Virus record (IMG/VR): IMGVR_UViG_3300032053_000363
Location: 1-29,751 of that record
Source of the DNA: a virus
Length of the DNA: 29,751 nt
Strand: one strand, 5' to 3'
Below are positions 23,166 through 29,751 of this stretch, in pieces. The position numbers and the translations under genes were made by a program. The notes under the pieces were generated by a model that did no database searches, was not told the origin of the DNA, and saw only the letters and a program-made list of their open reading frames with translations. Numbering within the stretch: position 1 is the first letter of the stretch; each line of letters begins with the position of its first letter.

Positions 23166-24194
23166 ATGGCACACACGGAAGGTGGCGGCTCGGGCGGCAG
23201 GGAAGACGGCGACGCCGGATGGGGAAATGCAGGCAGGTCTATGATGCAGAGCTACCTGATGCGTGGCGACTGCATTGTTGAGATGAAGAAGCTCAGCGAC
23301 GGGGTAGTCGATCTCGCCTTCGCCGATCCACCGTTCAACATCGGCTACGAATACGACGAGTACGACGACCGCCGGACGTGTGCCGACTACCTTGGCTGGT
23401 CGAGGGAATGGATCAGCCAGGTGGTCCGCGTGCTGAAGCCGTGCGGGACGTTCTGGCTGGCGATCGGCGACGAGTACGCGGCTGAGCTTAAGATGATGGC
23501 CACCCGCGAGCTGGGCCTGATCTGCCGAAGCTGGGTCGTGTGGTACTACACTTTCGGCGTGCACTGCACCCACAAGTTCACTCGCTCCCATGCCCACCTG
23601 TTTCACTTTGTCAAAGACGCCAGCCGCTTCACCTTCAACGATGAGGCCGTCCGCGTTCCGTCGGCCAGGCAGCTCGTCTACGCCGATAGTCGAGCGGATC
23701 CCAAAGGACGAGTGCCCGACGATACGTGGATCATGCGCCCCACGCCGCACGAGTCATGGATTCTAAGGCCCCAGGACCTGCCCGAAGGCTTCACCGCCGA
23801 CGGCGATACCTGGTACTTCCCACGGGTGTGCGGCACCTTTAAGGAGCGGATGGGCTTTCACGGCTGCCAGATGCCCGAGCAGTTGCTGGGTAGGATCATC
23901 AATGCCTGCTCGAAAGAAGGCGACCTGGTGATGGACCCCTTCGCCGGCAGCGCCACGACCTTGGCAGTCGCCAAGAAGCTCAGGCGCCATTACCTTGGCT
24001 TCGAGCTATCAAAGGAATACCGGGACCAGGGTGACAAGCGATTGAAGAAGATCACGCCCGGCGATCCTCTCGACGGCGCCGAGAACCCCCTGGTCAGCGT
24101 CCCCAATACAGCCAACGGCAAGGTCCGCGACGCCGACGGGCGGCGCGTTGGGCAGAACCACCGCCCACGGCTTAGATCGGTTGGTGGCGGTTAG
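23166..24194 (+). CDS. Beta-class site-specific DNA methyltransferase
   Basis: The protein has 342 residues from ATG 23166 (GGAG nine bases before). ATG 23241 is a shorter start just before LMRGDC and removes a Gly-rich leader; ATG 23157 and 23160 are also possible. DPPF (motif IV) at 54-57 precedes DPFAGS (motif I) at 257-262, with GFELSKEY after it, so it is a beta-class N6-adenine or N4-cytosine enzyme. The middle ([25 protein letters not shown]) fits the same family. No restriction endonuclease gene is next to it, so it is an orphan, probably protecting phage DNA or marking sites for replication. The C-terminal about 45 residues are a basic tail beyond the fold. Confidence 0.9.
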   Translation: MAHTEGGGSGGREDGDAGWGNAGRSMMQSYLMRGDCIVEMKKLSDGVVDLAFADPPFNIGYEYDEYDDRRTCADYLGWSREWISQVVRVLKPCGTFWLAIGDEYAAELKMMATRELGLICRSWVVWYYTFGVHCTHKFTRSHAHLFHFVKDASRFTFNDEAVRVPSARQLVYADSRADPKGRVPDDTWIMRPTPHESWILRPQDLPEGFTADGDTWYFPRVCGTFKERMGFHGCQMPEQLLGRIINACSKEGDLVMDPFAGSATTLAVAKKLRRHYLGFELSKEYRDQGDKRLKKITPGDPLDGAENPLVSVPNTANGKVRDADGRRVGQNHRPRLRSVGGG

Positions 24195-24262
24195 GCCGGG
24201 GGATGATCTAGCCGGCGTGGCGAAGCGGAATCACCGTGCCTTTGAACCGAAAGGAATGTGAG

Positions 24263-24874
24263 ATGAAACATTACGCCCAGAAGCCGGATGGGGTTAGCGG
24301 TGAGCCATTTCGGATAAACATGAACTATGGGACTCACCGTAAGTTGAGTACACTTGCCGAACGGACCGGGCTGACGAGGACCAAGTGCGTGGCCAACCTC
24401 GTCACGGCCGCATTCGAGCTGCGCGACATCGCCGAAAAGGAATCGCCCAATGAGGTAACCGAGGCCGAGGGTGACGTTGCCGCGTGCGCGATGTCATCGC
24501 GCAAGCGATGGGCTGTTTTGAATGCACAAGTGCAGCAAGTGGCAATCGCCCGCTTCCCACAGCGGGCAATTCAGAATGAACACGTCTGGTTGCAAATGAG
24601 CCGTGCCCAGCGTGACTTTGCCATACGTTGCTATCCCTACACCGGCCTGCTCTTTCCGCACGTCTGGGCGACCCTGGAGAAGGATCGCCGGGTGATGATC
24701 GAGGGCGGTTGCCTGGCATGTGTGAAGCCGCTTCCGGAAGTGGAGGTGGAGCTGGCGAAGGTGGTGGTGGCGAAACACGCAGCGCAGCAGGAGGCGGCGA
24801 GGGACGGTATTCGGAACTCATCGAGTTCCGATGCGTACCTGGGTGGAGGCGATCGATCTAATTCTCGATGGTGA
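24263..24874 (+). CDS. Ribbon-helix-helix-like N-terminus with unknown C-terminal domain
   Basis: The protein has 203 residues from ATG 24263, seven bases after AAGGA. Residues about 14-55 resemble a ribbon-helix-helix DNA-binding unit: strand EPFRINMN, helix THRKLSTLAERTG, turn, helix TKCVANLVTAAFELR. The C-terminal about 140 residues (with RKRWAVLNAQVQQVAIARFP, a Trp/Tyr-rich part and a Val/Glu/Lys helix) are not recognised. It may be a phage regulator with an effector domain. Its end contains a perfect hairpin and overlaps the next gene by 44 bases. Confidence 0.6.
   Translation: MKHYAQKPDGVSGEPFRINMNYGTHRKLSTLAERTGLTRTKCVANLVTAAFELRDIAEKESPNEVTEAEGDVAACAMSSRKRWAVLNAQVQQVAIARFPQRAIQNEHVWLQMSRAQRDFAIRCYPYTGLLFPHVWATLEKDRRVMIEGGCLACVKPLPEVEVELAKVVVAKHAAQQEAARDGIRNSSSSDAYLGGGDRSNSRW
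24812..24830. repeat. Hairpin abutting a start codon
   Basis: CGGAACTC-ATC-GAGTTCCG is a perfect 8-base stem with a 3-base loop, inside the end of the 24263 gene. It ends immediately before the ATG at 24831, which would mask any ribosome binding site until upstream translation opens it. Confidence 0.7.
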
Positions 24875-25106
24875 TAGACTTCTGGAAATACCTGCATCTG
24901 CGGTGATGCAGGCTCAGGGTGTAGCAATCGGCACCGCCAGAGGCATATTGCGAAAGCTGCGCCATCACCTGCCCAGTAGGGCTATTCGGCGGCTGGTGAC
25001 AAGACTTGTAGCTAAGCTCGTATCCGACTGCGGGTCCACACCGCCCGACGAGGGGTCACAGAGGCCGCGCATAATCGCCGCCATGCTGTTTTTGATCGAA
25101 ACCTAG
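24831..25106 (+). CDS. Small basic protein, translationally coupled
   Basis: The protein has 91 residues and is not recognised. Its start at ATG 24831 overlaps the previous gene by 44 bases; GTG 24843 is an alternative. The middle (VMQAQGVAIGTARGILRKL) is helix-turn-helix-like, with Gly and Ala at the turn, and the following stretch (RRLVTRLVAKLV) is basic and amphipathic. A DNA-binding role is possible. A perfect hairpin just before the start suggests it is translated only when ribosomes finish the upstream gene. Confidence 0.5.
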   Translation: MRTWVEAIDLILDGDRLLEIPASAVMQAQGVAIGTARGILRKLRHHLPSRAIRRLVTRLVAKLVSDCGSTPPDEGSQRPRIIAAMLFLIET

Positions 25107-25130
25107 CAACCCAATTGAGGGAGTACACTC

Positions 25131-25331
25131 GTGAATGATCTGAACACAGTAGCCGGTAGAGCCGAGGAGAATGGGTGGACCAACATACGGGTTCGGCGAG
25201 CCGTGCAGGAGAAGCTGCGAACCATCGCTCGGTTGACTCATCGCTCTATGGCCGGTCATGTGACGTTGCTGATTGAAGAGTGCTATGCAGCACTGAGTGC
25301 GTCGACGGGCGAGAAGGATAAACGGCCATGA
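25131..25331 (+). CDS. Arc-type ribbon-helix-helix regulator
   Basis: The protein has 66 residues from GTG 25131, preceded by GAGGGAG. The strand WTNIRV (16-21) is followed by helix A (QEKLRTIARLTHRS) and helix B (MAGHVTLLIEECYAAL). The G/S turn and hydrophobic spacing match Arc/MetJ-type repressors that bind DNA as dimers of dimers. It may control the early promoter at 22648. A short charged tail ends in an ATGA overlap with the next gene. Confidence 0.72.
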   Translation: MNDLNTVAGRAEENGWTNIRVRRAVQEKLRTIARLTHRSMAGHVTLLIEECYAALSASTGEKDKRP

Positions 25332-25537
25332 CACACACGTACATCAGTGTACTCGTGCCGTTGCTAGCTGATGACTGGGCTAACCGTTCTTGCGGCTCCC
25401 CGGTGTTATATGTGCCAATTCAGAAAGGATGCTTTAGTGAAGCCGACTATCCGGACGCGACGGCCCCCATCGGCGATGCCGATTGGTTCATAACCGGGAC
25501 GAGCCCGATGAATGGGTGGTGTTGCGAGCTGCACTAA
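25328..25537 (+). CDS. Small hypothetical protein
   Basis: The protein has 69 residues. Its ATG overlaps the stop of the Arc-like gene (ATGA), so it is coupled to that regulator. The composition is aromatic and acidic (VPLLADDWANRSCGSPVLYV, IGDADWFITG). I do not recognise a family. It might be the partner of the upstream regulator, but it lacks toxin motifs that I can name. Confidence 0.5.
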   Translation: MTHTYISVLVPLLADDWANRSCGSPVLYVPIQKGCFSEADYPDATAPIGDADWFITGTSPMNGWCCELH

Positions 25538-25551
25538 CCGTTGGGGGCAAC

Positions 25552-25962
25552 ATGGAGACTACCTGCAATTACCTGCCCTATCCGCCGTCGGTGAACCACT
25601 ATTGGGTGTACGCGCGGCGTGCCATACACCTGACGCCCACGGGGCGGATATACCGAAGAAGGTTTGCATGGGCGTGGGCATCTAATCGTGTAGAACGTGA
25701 TGCCACGCTCGACAACGATCCGGCGTCCCTGCGGTACGCCCTTGCAATTACCGTGCATCCGCCGGATCGCCGCAAACGCGACCTGGACAACGTGCTGAAG
25801 GCTATCCTCGACGCCCTCACGTTCTCCGGCGCGATCCACGACGACGAACAGATAGATGATCTCCACGTGCTGCGTGGCGATCGAGCTTGCGAAGGCTGTA
25901 TCGACGTGGTGTTGTCATCGTTAAAAAGAGCAGACCGGCGGAGCCCGAAGAGACGGAGGTAG
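25552..25962 (+). CDS. rusA: RusA-like Holliday junction resolvase
   Basis: The protein has 136 residues from ATG 25552 (a longer frame from 25483 overlaps the previous gene). PYPPSVNHYW at 9-18 is the family's N-terminal motif. The basic-acidic block RRKRDLDN (73-80) gives D77 and D79, and HDDEQI (96-101) gives D97/D98, matching the conserved metal-binding aspartates of RusA. RusA dimers resolve four-way junctions formed in recombination or replication. The C-terminus has a basic tail (KRADRRSPKRRR). It lies directly before the PrimPol gene, fitting a replication-recombination cluster. Confidence 0.92.
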   Translation: METTCNYLPYPPSVNHYWVYARRAIHLTPTGRIYRRRFAWAWASNRVERDATLDNDPASLRYALAITVHPPDRRKRDLDNVLKAILDALTFSGAIHDDEQIDDLHVLRGDRACEGCIDVVLSSLKRADRRSPKRRR

Positions 25963-25965
25963 CCT

Positions 25966-27732
25966 GTGCCCGACGCCCTGGTTAATCACGCCATGCGGTA
26001 TGCCGAATGGGGTTATCCAGTTTTTCCGGTTCGCTGGCGCGGTAAGATTCCCGCTACCACGCACGGCTGTCTCGACGCTACCGTGAAACCCGATGCCGTC
26101 CGGCACTTCTGGAATGGTCATCGCCTCAATATAGGCGTGGCTACAACTGATTGCGTGGTTATCGACGTGGATCGGCCGCTGGCCGATGATGCCGGCCATG
26201 AATGGCTCCGGAAACACCGCGCCGAGCTGGAGCGATCGGCTGGTGCCATAAGTCTTACGCCACGTGGGGGCCGCCACTACTGGTATGCTCAGCCGCGGGA
26301 CCGACGGATACAAAACAGTGCCTCCAAACTCGCGCCGGGAATCGATGTACGGGGCACGGGTGGTTACGTCGTCGCGCCGCCGTCCACGGGCACGAGCGGT
26401 GTTTACACGTGGATCGAAGACAGGAGTCTATCGGCGACGCCCCTACCGCTGCTGCCGGAATGGCTCTTGCACGAGCTGACGGATGCCCCTCGATCATATG
26501 AACCCGTGGCGTTGCCGCCGCGCGTTAGGGATGGAGGGCTTGCCACTCCCTCACCAAACGTGCCTATTGGCCGCCGCAATGCCTACCTGGCGACCGTGGC
26601 CGGACGTCTGCGCCGGTACGGGTGCAGTGCTGCCGAGATAGCCGCGGTGCTCGAGCTGCGCAATCGAGAGCGGTGCTCTCCGGCCCTCGATGCTCAGGAA
26701 GTTGCGGCGATCTCCGCTAGCATGGAGCGGTACGCCCCCGCCGCACGTCCGCATGCCGAGGATATCATCCGCCTGGCCGTACAGTCGCCTACACCGCTCC
26801 CGGCGGAACCGGTCATCGAGGGACTTCTGCGTCGAGGTGAGGTGGGGAACTTCATCGCGCCACCCAAGACCGGCAAGAGCTGGGCGGTTCTCGATTTGGC
26901 CCTGGCGGCCATTTCAGGCGGCCTCTGGTGGGGGCGGTTTGCCTGCCATGCTCGCAGAGTGCTGATCCTGGACTGGGAGATGCCCGTCATGCTCCTGGCG
27001 GCGCGCTTACCCGTAGCCGCCGCGCTGCGAGGCATCGCCCTTGCCGGACATGATGACAGCCTGTACGTTCTCCCGCTCCGCGGCTCTGGCGTGGGTCTGG
27101 AAGCGGTGCGCGAGCTGTGCACTGCCGGTGAGATTCCCGCCGCTGACCTCATCATCGTGGACCCCCTGTACCGAACCTACGGCCCCGGCTTAGATGAAAA
27201 CAGCAACGCCGCCATAGCCGGCCTATATGGTGAGCTGGACCAGTTGGTTCGGGCGACTAACGCCGCCATGATGATCGTTCACCACGCTGCCAAGGGAGGC
27301 CGCGGATCGAAGGCGCTGACCGATGTGGGCGCCGGAGCCGGTAGTCAGAGCCGGGCCGCCGACACGCATATCATCCTGACCCCGGATCGCGGGGGATCGC
27401 GTGCGATCCTCGAGGCAGCCGCCCGGAGCTGGCCTCCTATCGCGCCGGTTCATCTTGAATGGCGACCACCTTTCTGGGCGCCATATGACCAGGTGCCGCC
27501 CCTTCAGGGCGCCAACCCCACCGGTATGACTGCGGCGGAGTTTGTCACACGCTATGTTCGCCCCGGCAGCACGCAAGCTGCCATTCGGGCGCAAGCTCGT
27601 GGAGTGCTCTCCTGGCGAGGCACGGCTCAGATGATTGAAGCCGCCGAAGCCGCCCATCTAATCGAGCGCCGGACCGATTCGCGCCGCGGACACGCGGTTC
27701 TGTTCTACCCGGTTGGGGATTGCCCCGAATAG
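25966..27732 (+). CDS. PrimPol-AAA ATPase replication protein
   Basis: The protein has 588 residues from GTG 25966, with GGAGG just upstream. Domain 1 (about 5-165) is an archaeo-eukaryotic-type primase-polymerase: YAEWGYPVFPVRW, the VVIDVD acidic pair at D67/D69, LTPRGGRHYWY (98-107) and PGIDVRG..GYVVAPPS. Then comes a PriCT-1-like segment (201-256). Domain 2 is a RecA/AAA_25-type ATPase: Walker A APPKTGKS (298-305), DWEMP, Walker B LIIVDP (395-400) and VHH (438-440). The last 60 residues look like a winged helix. One protein would combine primer synthesis and helicase activity, as in many phages and plasmids. Confidence 0.92.
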   Translation: MPDALVNHAMRYAEWGYPVFPVRWRGKIPATTHGCLDATVKPDAVRHFWNGHRLNIGVATTDCVVIDVDRPLADDAGHEWLRKHRAELERSAGAISLTPRGGRHYWYAQPRDRRIQNSASKLAPGIDVRGTGGYVVAPPSTGTSGVYTWIEDRSLSATPLPLLPEWLLHELTDAPRSYEPVALPPRVRDGGLATPSPNVPIGRRNAYLATVAGRLRRYGCSAAEIAAVLELRNRERCSPALDAQEVAAISASMERYAPAARPHAEDIIRLAVQSPTPLPAEPVIEGLLRRGEVGNFIAPPKTGKSWAVLDLALAAISGGLWWGRFACHARRVLILDWEMPVMLLAARLPVAAALRGIALAGHDDSLYVLPLRGSGVGLEAVRELCTAGEIPAADLIIVDPLYRTYGPGLDENSNAAIAGLYGELDQLVRATNAAMMIVHHAAKGGRGSKALTDVGAGAGSQSRAADTHIILTPDRGGSRAILEAAARSWPPIAPVHLEWRPPFWAPYDQVPPLQGANPTGMTAAEFVTRYVRPGSTQAAIRAQARGVLSWRGTAQMIEAAEAAHLIERRTDSRRGHAVLFYPVGDCPE

Positions 27733-27764
27733 GACGTGCACATGGATTACTTGAGCCCGCATAG

Positions 27765-28157
27765 ATGCACCGAGGCGGCAGCGTGTGCCGGAAGGTTCAG
27801 GGCGGCGACTGGCTTCTTCTGTATGAAACCGCCCCTACCAGCGCCGCGATCGGTTTGGCCCGCATCACCGGGGTGATATCCGGCACCCCACAGACCATCT
27901 GGACCAGCCTGGAAGATGAGATGGGAATGACTCGTGAGCAATTCATGGATGCCTTCCGGCATCGGTGCCTCGTGCATGCTCTGAGCGTGTGGGAGCCTCG
28001 CAGGTTTTCCAGGCCCATGCCGTTGGCCCGATTGAGGACGCTCTATCACGGGTTCAACCCACAGGCATATACGTACTGGGTGGGGGAACCCTTGCATCAT
28101 TTAATCTTCGAGGCATTTTGCGGAGATGTGAACGATGGGACAGACTACACGGATTGA
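27765..28157 (+). CDS. ASCH/PUA-like domain protein, possible broken N-terminus
   Basis: The protein has 130 residues. WLLLYETAPTSAAIGLARITGV, followed by an aromatic acidic helical part and a C-terminal LARLRTLYHGFNPQAYTYW, fits the ASCH/PUA-type fold of COG4933-like putative RNA- or nucleotide-binding regulators. Family members usually begin about 25 residues earlier with a 'SIKP...I..G.KRYEFR' block, which is missing here. In another frame, ATG 27742 behind AGGA gives MDYLSPH..., which resembles such a start. A -1 shift between about 27760 and 27790 would join them. It overlaps the next gene by 23 bases. Confidence 0.65.
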   Translation: MHRGGSVCRKVQGGDWLLLYETAPTSAAIGLARITGVISGTPQTIWTSLEDEMGMTREQFMDAFRHRCLVHALSVWEPRRFSRPMPLARLRTLYHGFNPQAYTYWVGEPLHHLIFEAFCGDVNDGTDYTD

Positions 28158-28938
28158 ATGGGCCGATGCCACCTGGAATCCCGTTACCGGGTGCACGCCG
28201 GTAAGCGATGGATGCCGGAACTGTTATGCCAAGAGAATGGCATTACGACTGCACGGGATGGGCTTGCCCGCATACAAGGATGGGTTTGGGGTCCATCTCC
28301 AGCCTCACACCTTGAATTGGCCGGCGACTCTTCGAAGACGCAGTCGCATCTTTGTCTGTTCAATGGCGGACCTGTTTCACGAATCAGTACCGGAAGAATA
28401 CATCGACCTCGTGTTCGAGTCCATGTTGGAGAGTTCCGAGCACGTATATATGCTCTTGACCAAACGCAGCGGACGCCTGAGAAACTACGCCTATCGACGG
28501 GCGCAGGTGCCGGGCCAATGCTGGCCGGCACACGTATATGCCGGAGTCACGGTTGAGTCGGCCAGCGAAGCCTACCGCATTGCTGATCTGATCGCCGTAC
28601 CGGCGAAAGTGCACTTCATCTCGGCTGAGCCTCTGCTTAGTGCATTGCCACCGTTGCCGTCTCAAGGACTGGACTGGTGCATCGTTGGCGGTGAGACCGG
28701 GCCGGGGGCGCGCATCATGGAGCCGAATTGGGTGCGCGATATCCGCGACGATTGCCGGGCAAAACGGGTGCCTTTCTTCTTCAAGGGATGGGGCTCCCGT
28801 TACCTTGGTGGCTTCGATTACCGGCTCATCGATTGTGAGCGGCATGAGAACATGCCATACGAGGCCCAGGCGATCGCGTTGCAAAGAATGGCCCGGAAGT
28901 GGGAACTTGCGGTCCGAAAGCTGCACAAGGGGACGTGA
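28135..28938 (+). CDS. DUF5131 (phage Gp37/Gp68) radical-SAM-like protein
   Basis: The protein has 267 residues. IEWADATWNPVTGC..SDGCRNCYA puts cysteines at 20, 27 and 30 (CX6CX2C), the Fe-S-binding motif of this family. The family is related to radical SAM enzymes. Other family marks are IFVCSMADLFH, LLTKRSGRL, AGVTVES, HFISAEPLL, and DWCIVGGETGPGARIM..WVRDIRDDC..VPFFFKGWG at the C-terminal part. The reaction is not established to my knowledge; a nucleic-acid or protein modification is inferred. It overlaps and is coupled with the ASCH-like protein, suggesting a shared pathway. Confidence 0.93.
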   Translation: MGQTTRIEWADATWNPVTGCTPVSDGCRNCYAKRMALRLHGMGLPAYKDGFGVHLQPHTLNWPATLRRRSRIFVCSMADLFHESVPEEYIDLVFESMLESSEHVYMLLTKRSGRLRNYAYRRAQVPGQCWPAHVYAGVTVESASEAYRIADLIAVPAKVHFISAEPLLSALPPLPSQGLDWCIVGGETGPGARIMEPNWVRDIRDDCRAKRVPFFFKGWGSRYLGGFDYRLIDCERHENMPYEAQAIALQRMARKWELAVRKLHKGT

Positions 28939-28950
28939 TAGGAGAAGAGC

Positions 28951-29379
28951 ATGAAGATATATGTTAAGGAAATGGCAGCCCCTTTGTCCGACGCGGACAT
29001 TGAGCGAATCTGTCGATGCATCTGGGATGCACTGTGCTGGAGCCGTAGGAACCCGACGCAACGCATCACCTGGGCGATGGAGCAGACATATCTGACCCTC
29101 GGAAACGAGGAAGGGCGGCTGGTAAGGATAGTGTCATGGATGCCACCCCTCGGAGATTACTCACCCGCAGCGTGCGACCAGGTTGCCGGTGATGTGCAGC
29201 ACACCGGAGGCCGCGGTTTAAGGATGGCGTCTTTTGAAGATGGATTTCGATTCGGCCTCTTCGTGAAGGGCTTGGGGATTCTTATTGTGAAGTTGATCGC
29301 GTCACTGCTGTCGGCGTGCAGATGTGGCCTACACCGACTCATGTTTGGAAAGGAACAGGATAATGAGCGAAATAAGTGA
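28951..29379 (+). CDS. Hypothetical protein with possible C-terminal membrane segment
   Basis: The protein has 142 residues behind a strong AGGAG site. The N-terminus reads as a charged helical segment (LSDADIERICRCIWDALCW), followed by a mixed region. A hydrophobic stretch (FGLFVKGLGILIVKLIASLLSA) near 103-124 could be a single membrane helix or an amphipathic helix, and is followed by a Cys/Arg-rich tail. I do not recognise a family. The 3' end overlaps the next gene by 17 bases. Confidence 0.55.
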   Translation: MKIYVKEMAAPLSDADIERICRCIWDALCWSRRNPTQRITWAMEQTYLTLGNEEGRLVRIVSWMPPLGDYSPAACDQVAGDVQHTGGRGLRMASFEDGFRFGLFVKGLGILIVKLIASLLSACRCGLHRLMFGKEQDNERNK

Positions 29380-29698
29380 GGCACCACATAAGTGCTGGTT
29401 AGAGGCCGTCGAACCCATCGAAGTGGCCGGGGTAGAAACTATCCTTCAGATGGCATGGCTCACAGGGCACGCTCCCTGCCCTGGCCAGCGGGCCGCCAAG
29501 TACCTGGGTCTAACGCCTGAGTGCCTGCGCCAAGCCATTGCCGCAGGCAAGATACCCGGCGTGCTCATCGGCGATACCTTCCTAGTGTACCTGCCCACGT
29601 TATTTGCTCGGTTGAATGATCTGTGCAAGTCGGCCCCCGGATACGAGTTTCACACCAACGTCAAGGCAGTGAAGGGGATGACCACCTTTGGACTGTGA
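29363..29698 (+). CDS. Excisionase-like helix-turn-helix protein
   Basis: The protein has 111 residues from ATG 29363 (AACAGGA just upstream). Residues about 41-80 read as a MerR/excisionase-type winged helix: GQRAAKYLGLTPECLRQAI, AAGKIPGVLIGDTFLVYLPTL. Such domains bind and bend DNA. The N-terminal 40 residues are acidic and the C-terminal part ends in a basic Lys/Gly patch. No integrase lies in the window, so a regulator or packaging or recombination accessory role is as likely as excision. Confidence 0.62.
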   Translation: MSEISEAPHKCWLEAVEPIEVAGVETILQMAWLTGHAPCPGQRAAKYLGLTPECLRQAIAAGKIPGVLIGDTFLVYLPTLFARLNDLCKSAPGYEFHTNVKAVKGMTTFGL

Positions 29699-29751
29699 GA
29701 AATGCACAAGTGCTCTTAGGTACTACCGACGGCCCAATTGTGCTTCCTTAG
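29688..29751 (+). CDS. Possible partial gene running off the right edge
   Basis: A frame opens at TTG 29688 as MDCEKCTSALRYYRRPNC... and is open to the window end. Its CxxC and later Cys resemble a small zinc protein. If the window closes on itself, the frame would stop about 40 bases into the left end, giving a 33-residue peptide. A competing GTG at 29695 gives 18 residues that stop at the last base. Neither is secure. Confidence 0.3.
   Translation, partial: MDCEKCTSALRYYRRPNCASL

Noticed and set aside
23024-23281. 85-residue frame before the second methyltransferase
   Set aside because: Arg/Gly/Asp-rich low complexity that overlaps the methyltransferase start in another frame, without a ribosome site or motif.
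1-29751. CRISPR array, tRNA, rRNA or insertion sequence
   Set aside because: No regularly spaced repeats, no cloverleaf with a CCA-type acceptor, no ribosomal RNA-like stretch and no transposase motif were found on reading.

Overview
The window is a tailed-phage (siphovirus-type) genome or prophage segment, and all recognisable genes lie on the + strand. The likely host is a planctomycete, probably Phycisphaerae-like. The base for this is the GC-rich sequence, a secreted protein with the cysteine-rich GACC...GxC...W/C repeat that I associate with planctomycete extracellular proteins, and tail and connector proteins whose sequence style I know from planctomycete prophages. The host call is inference. 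I see no integrase, CI-like repressor, endolysin, tRNA or rRNA.

Layout. (1) 130-4525, packaging: a small helix-turn-helix protein, a ParB-DNA methyltransferase fusion, a gpA-type terminase large subunit carrying its own N-terminal DNA-binding-like segment, and a mini zinc ribbon of NrdR type. (2) 4716-10803, head and neck: a small gpW-position protein, lambda gpB-type portal, a prohead-protease/major-capsid fusion, a DUF2190-type capsid cement protein, connector, a small coiled-coil membrane protein, a tail-terminator-like protein and a gpZ/HK97-gp10-like protein. (3) 10819-18301, tail: tail tube, a large LamG/metallophosphoesterase virion protein, a secreted Cys-rich repeat protein, a lipoprotein, a candidate unimolecular spanin, tail chaperones G and G-T joined by an apparent -1 frameshift, and the tape measure. 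(4) 18320-22332, tail tip: four proteins of unassigned function and a cysteine-rich putative zinc protein. (5) 22333-22749, a gene-free regulatory region with hairpins, a direct repeat and an excellent sigma70-type promoter (TTGACA-16-TATGAT with extended TG). (6) 22750-29751, early or replication arm: a small first gene, a second beta-class DNA methyltransferase, small ribbon-helix-helix regulators, a RusA-like resolvase, a PrimPol-AAA ATPase fusion, an ASCH/PUA-like protein next to a DUF5131 (Gp37/Gp68) radical-SAM-like protein, and an excisionase-like helix-turn-helix protein.

How it fits together. The promoter near 22.65 kb would drive replication, modification and regulatory genes rightwards. 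The structural genes form a tightly packed second block, with many TAATG/ATGA overlaps, whose promoter lies left of the window or is read through from the right end if the genome is circular. The two methyltransferases, the RusA-like resolvase and the PrimPol ATPase suggest self-encoded DNA processing and modification. The most unusual parts are the tail-module insert at 11.3-15.4 kb (phosphoesterase-like virion protein, host-style secreted repeat protein, lipoprotein and u-spanin candidate) and a family of long AGCGCTT-core palindromes placed in the gaps between genes.
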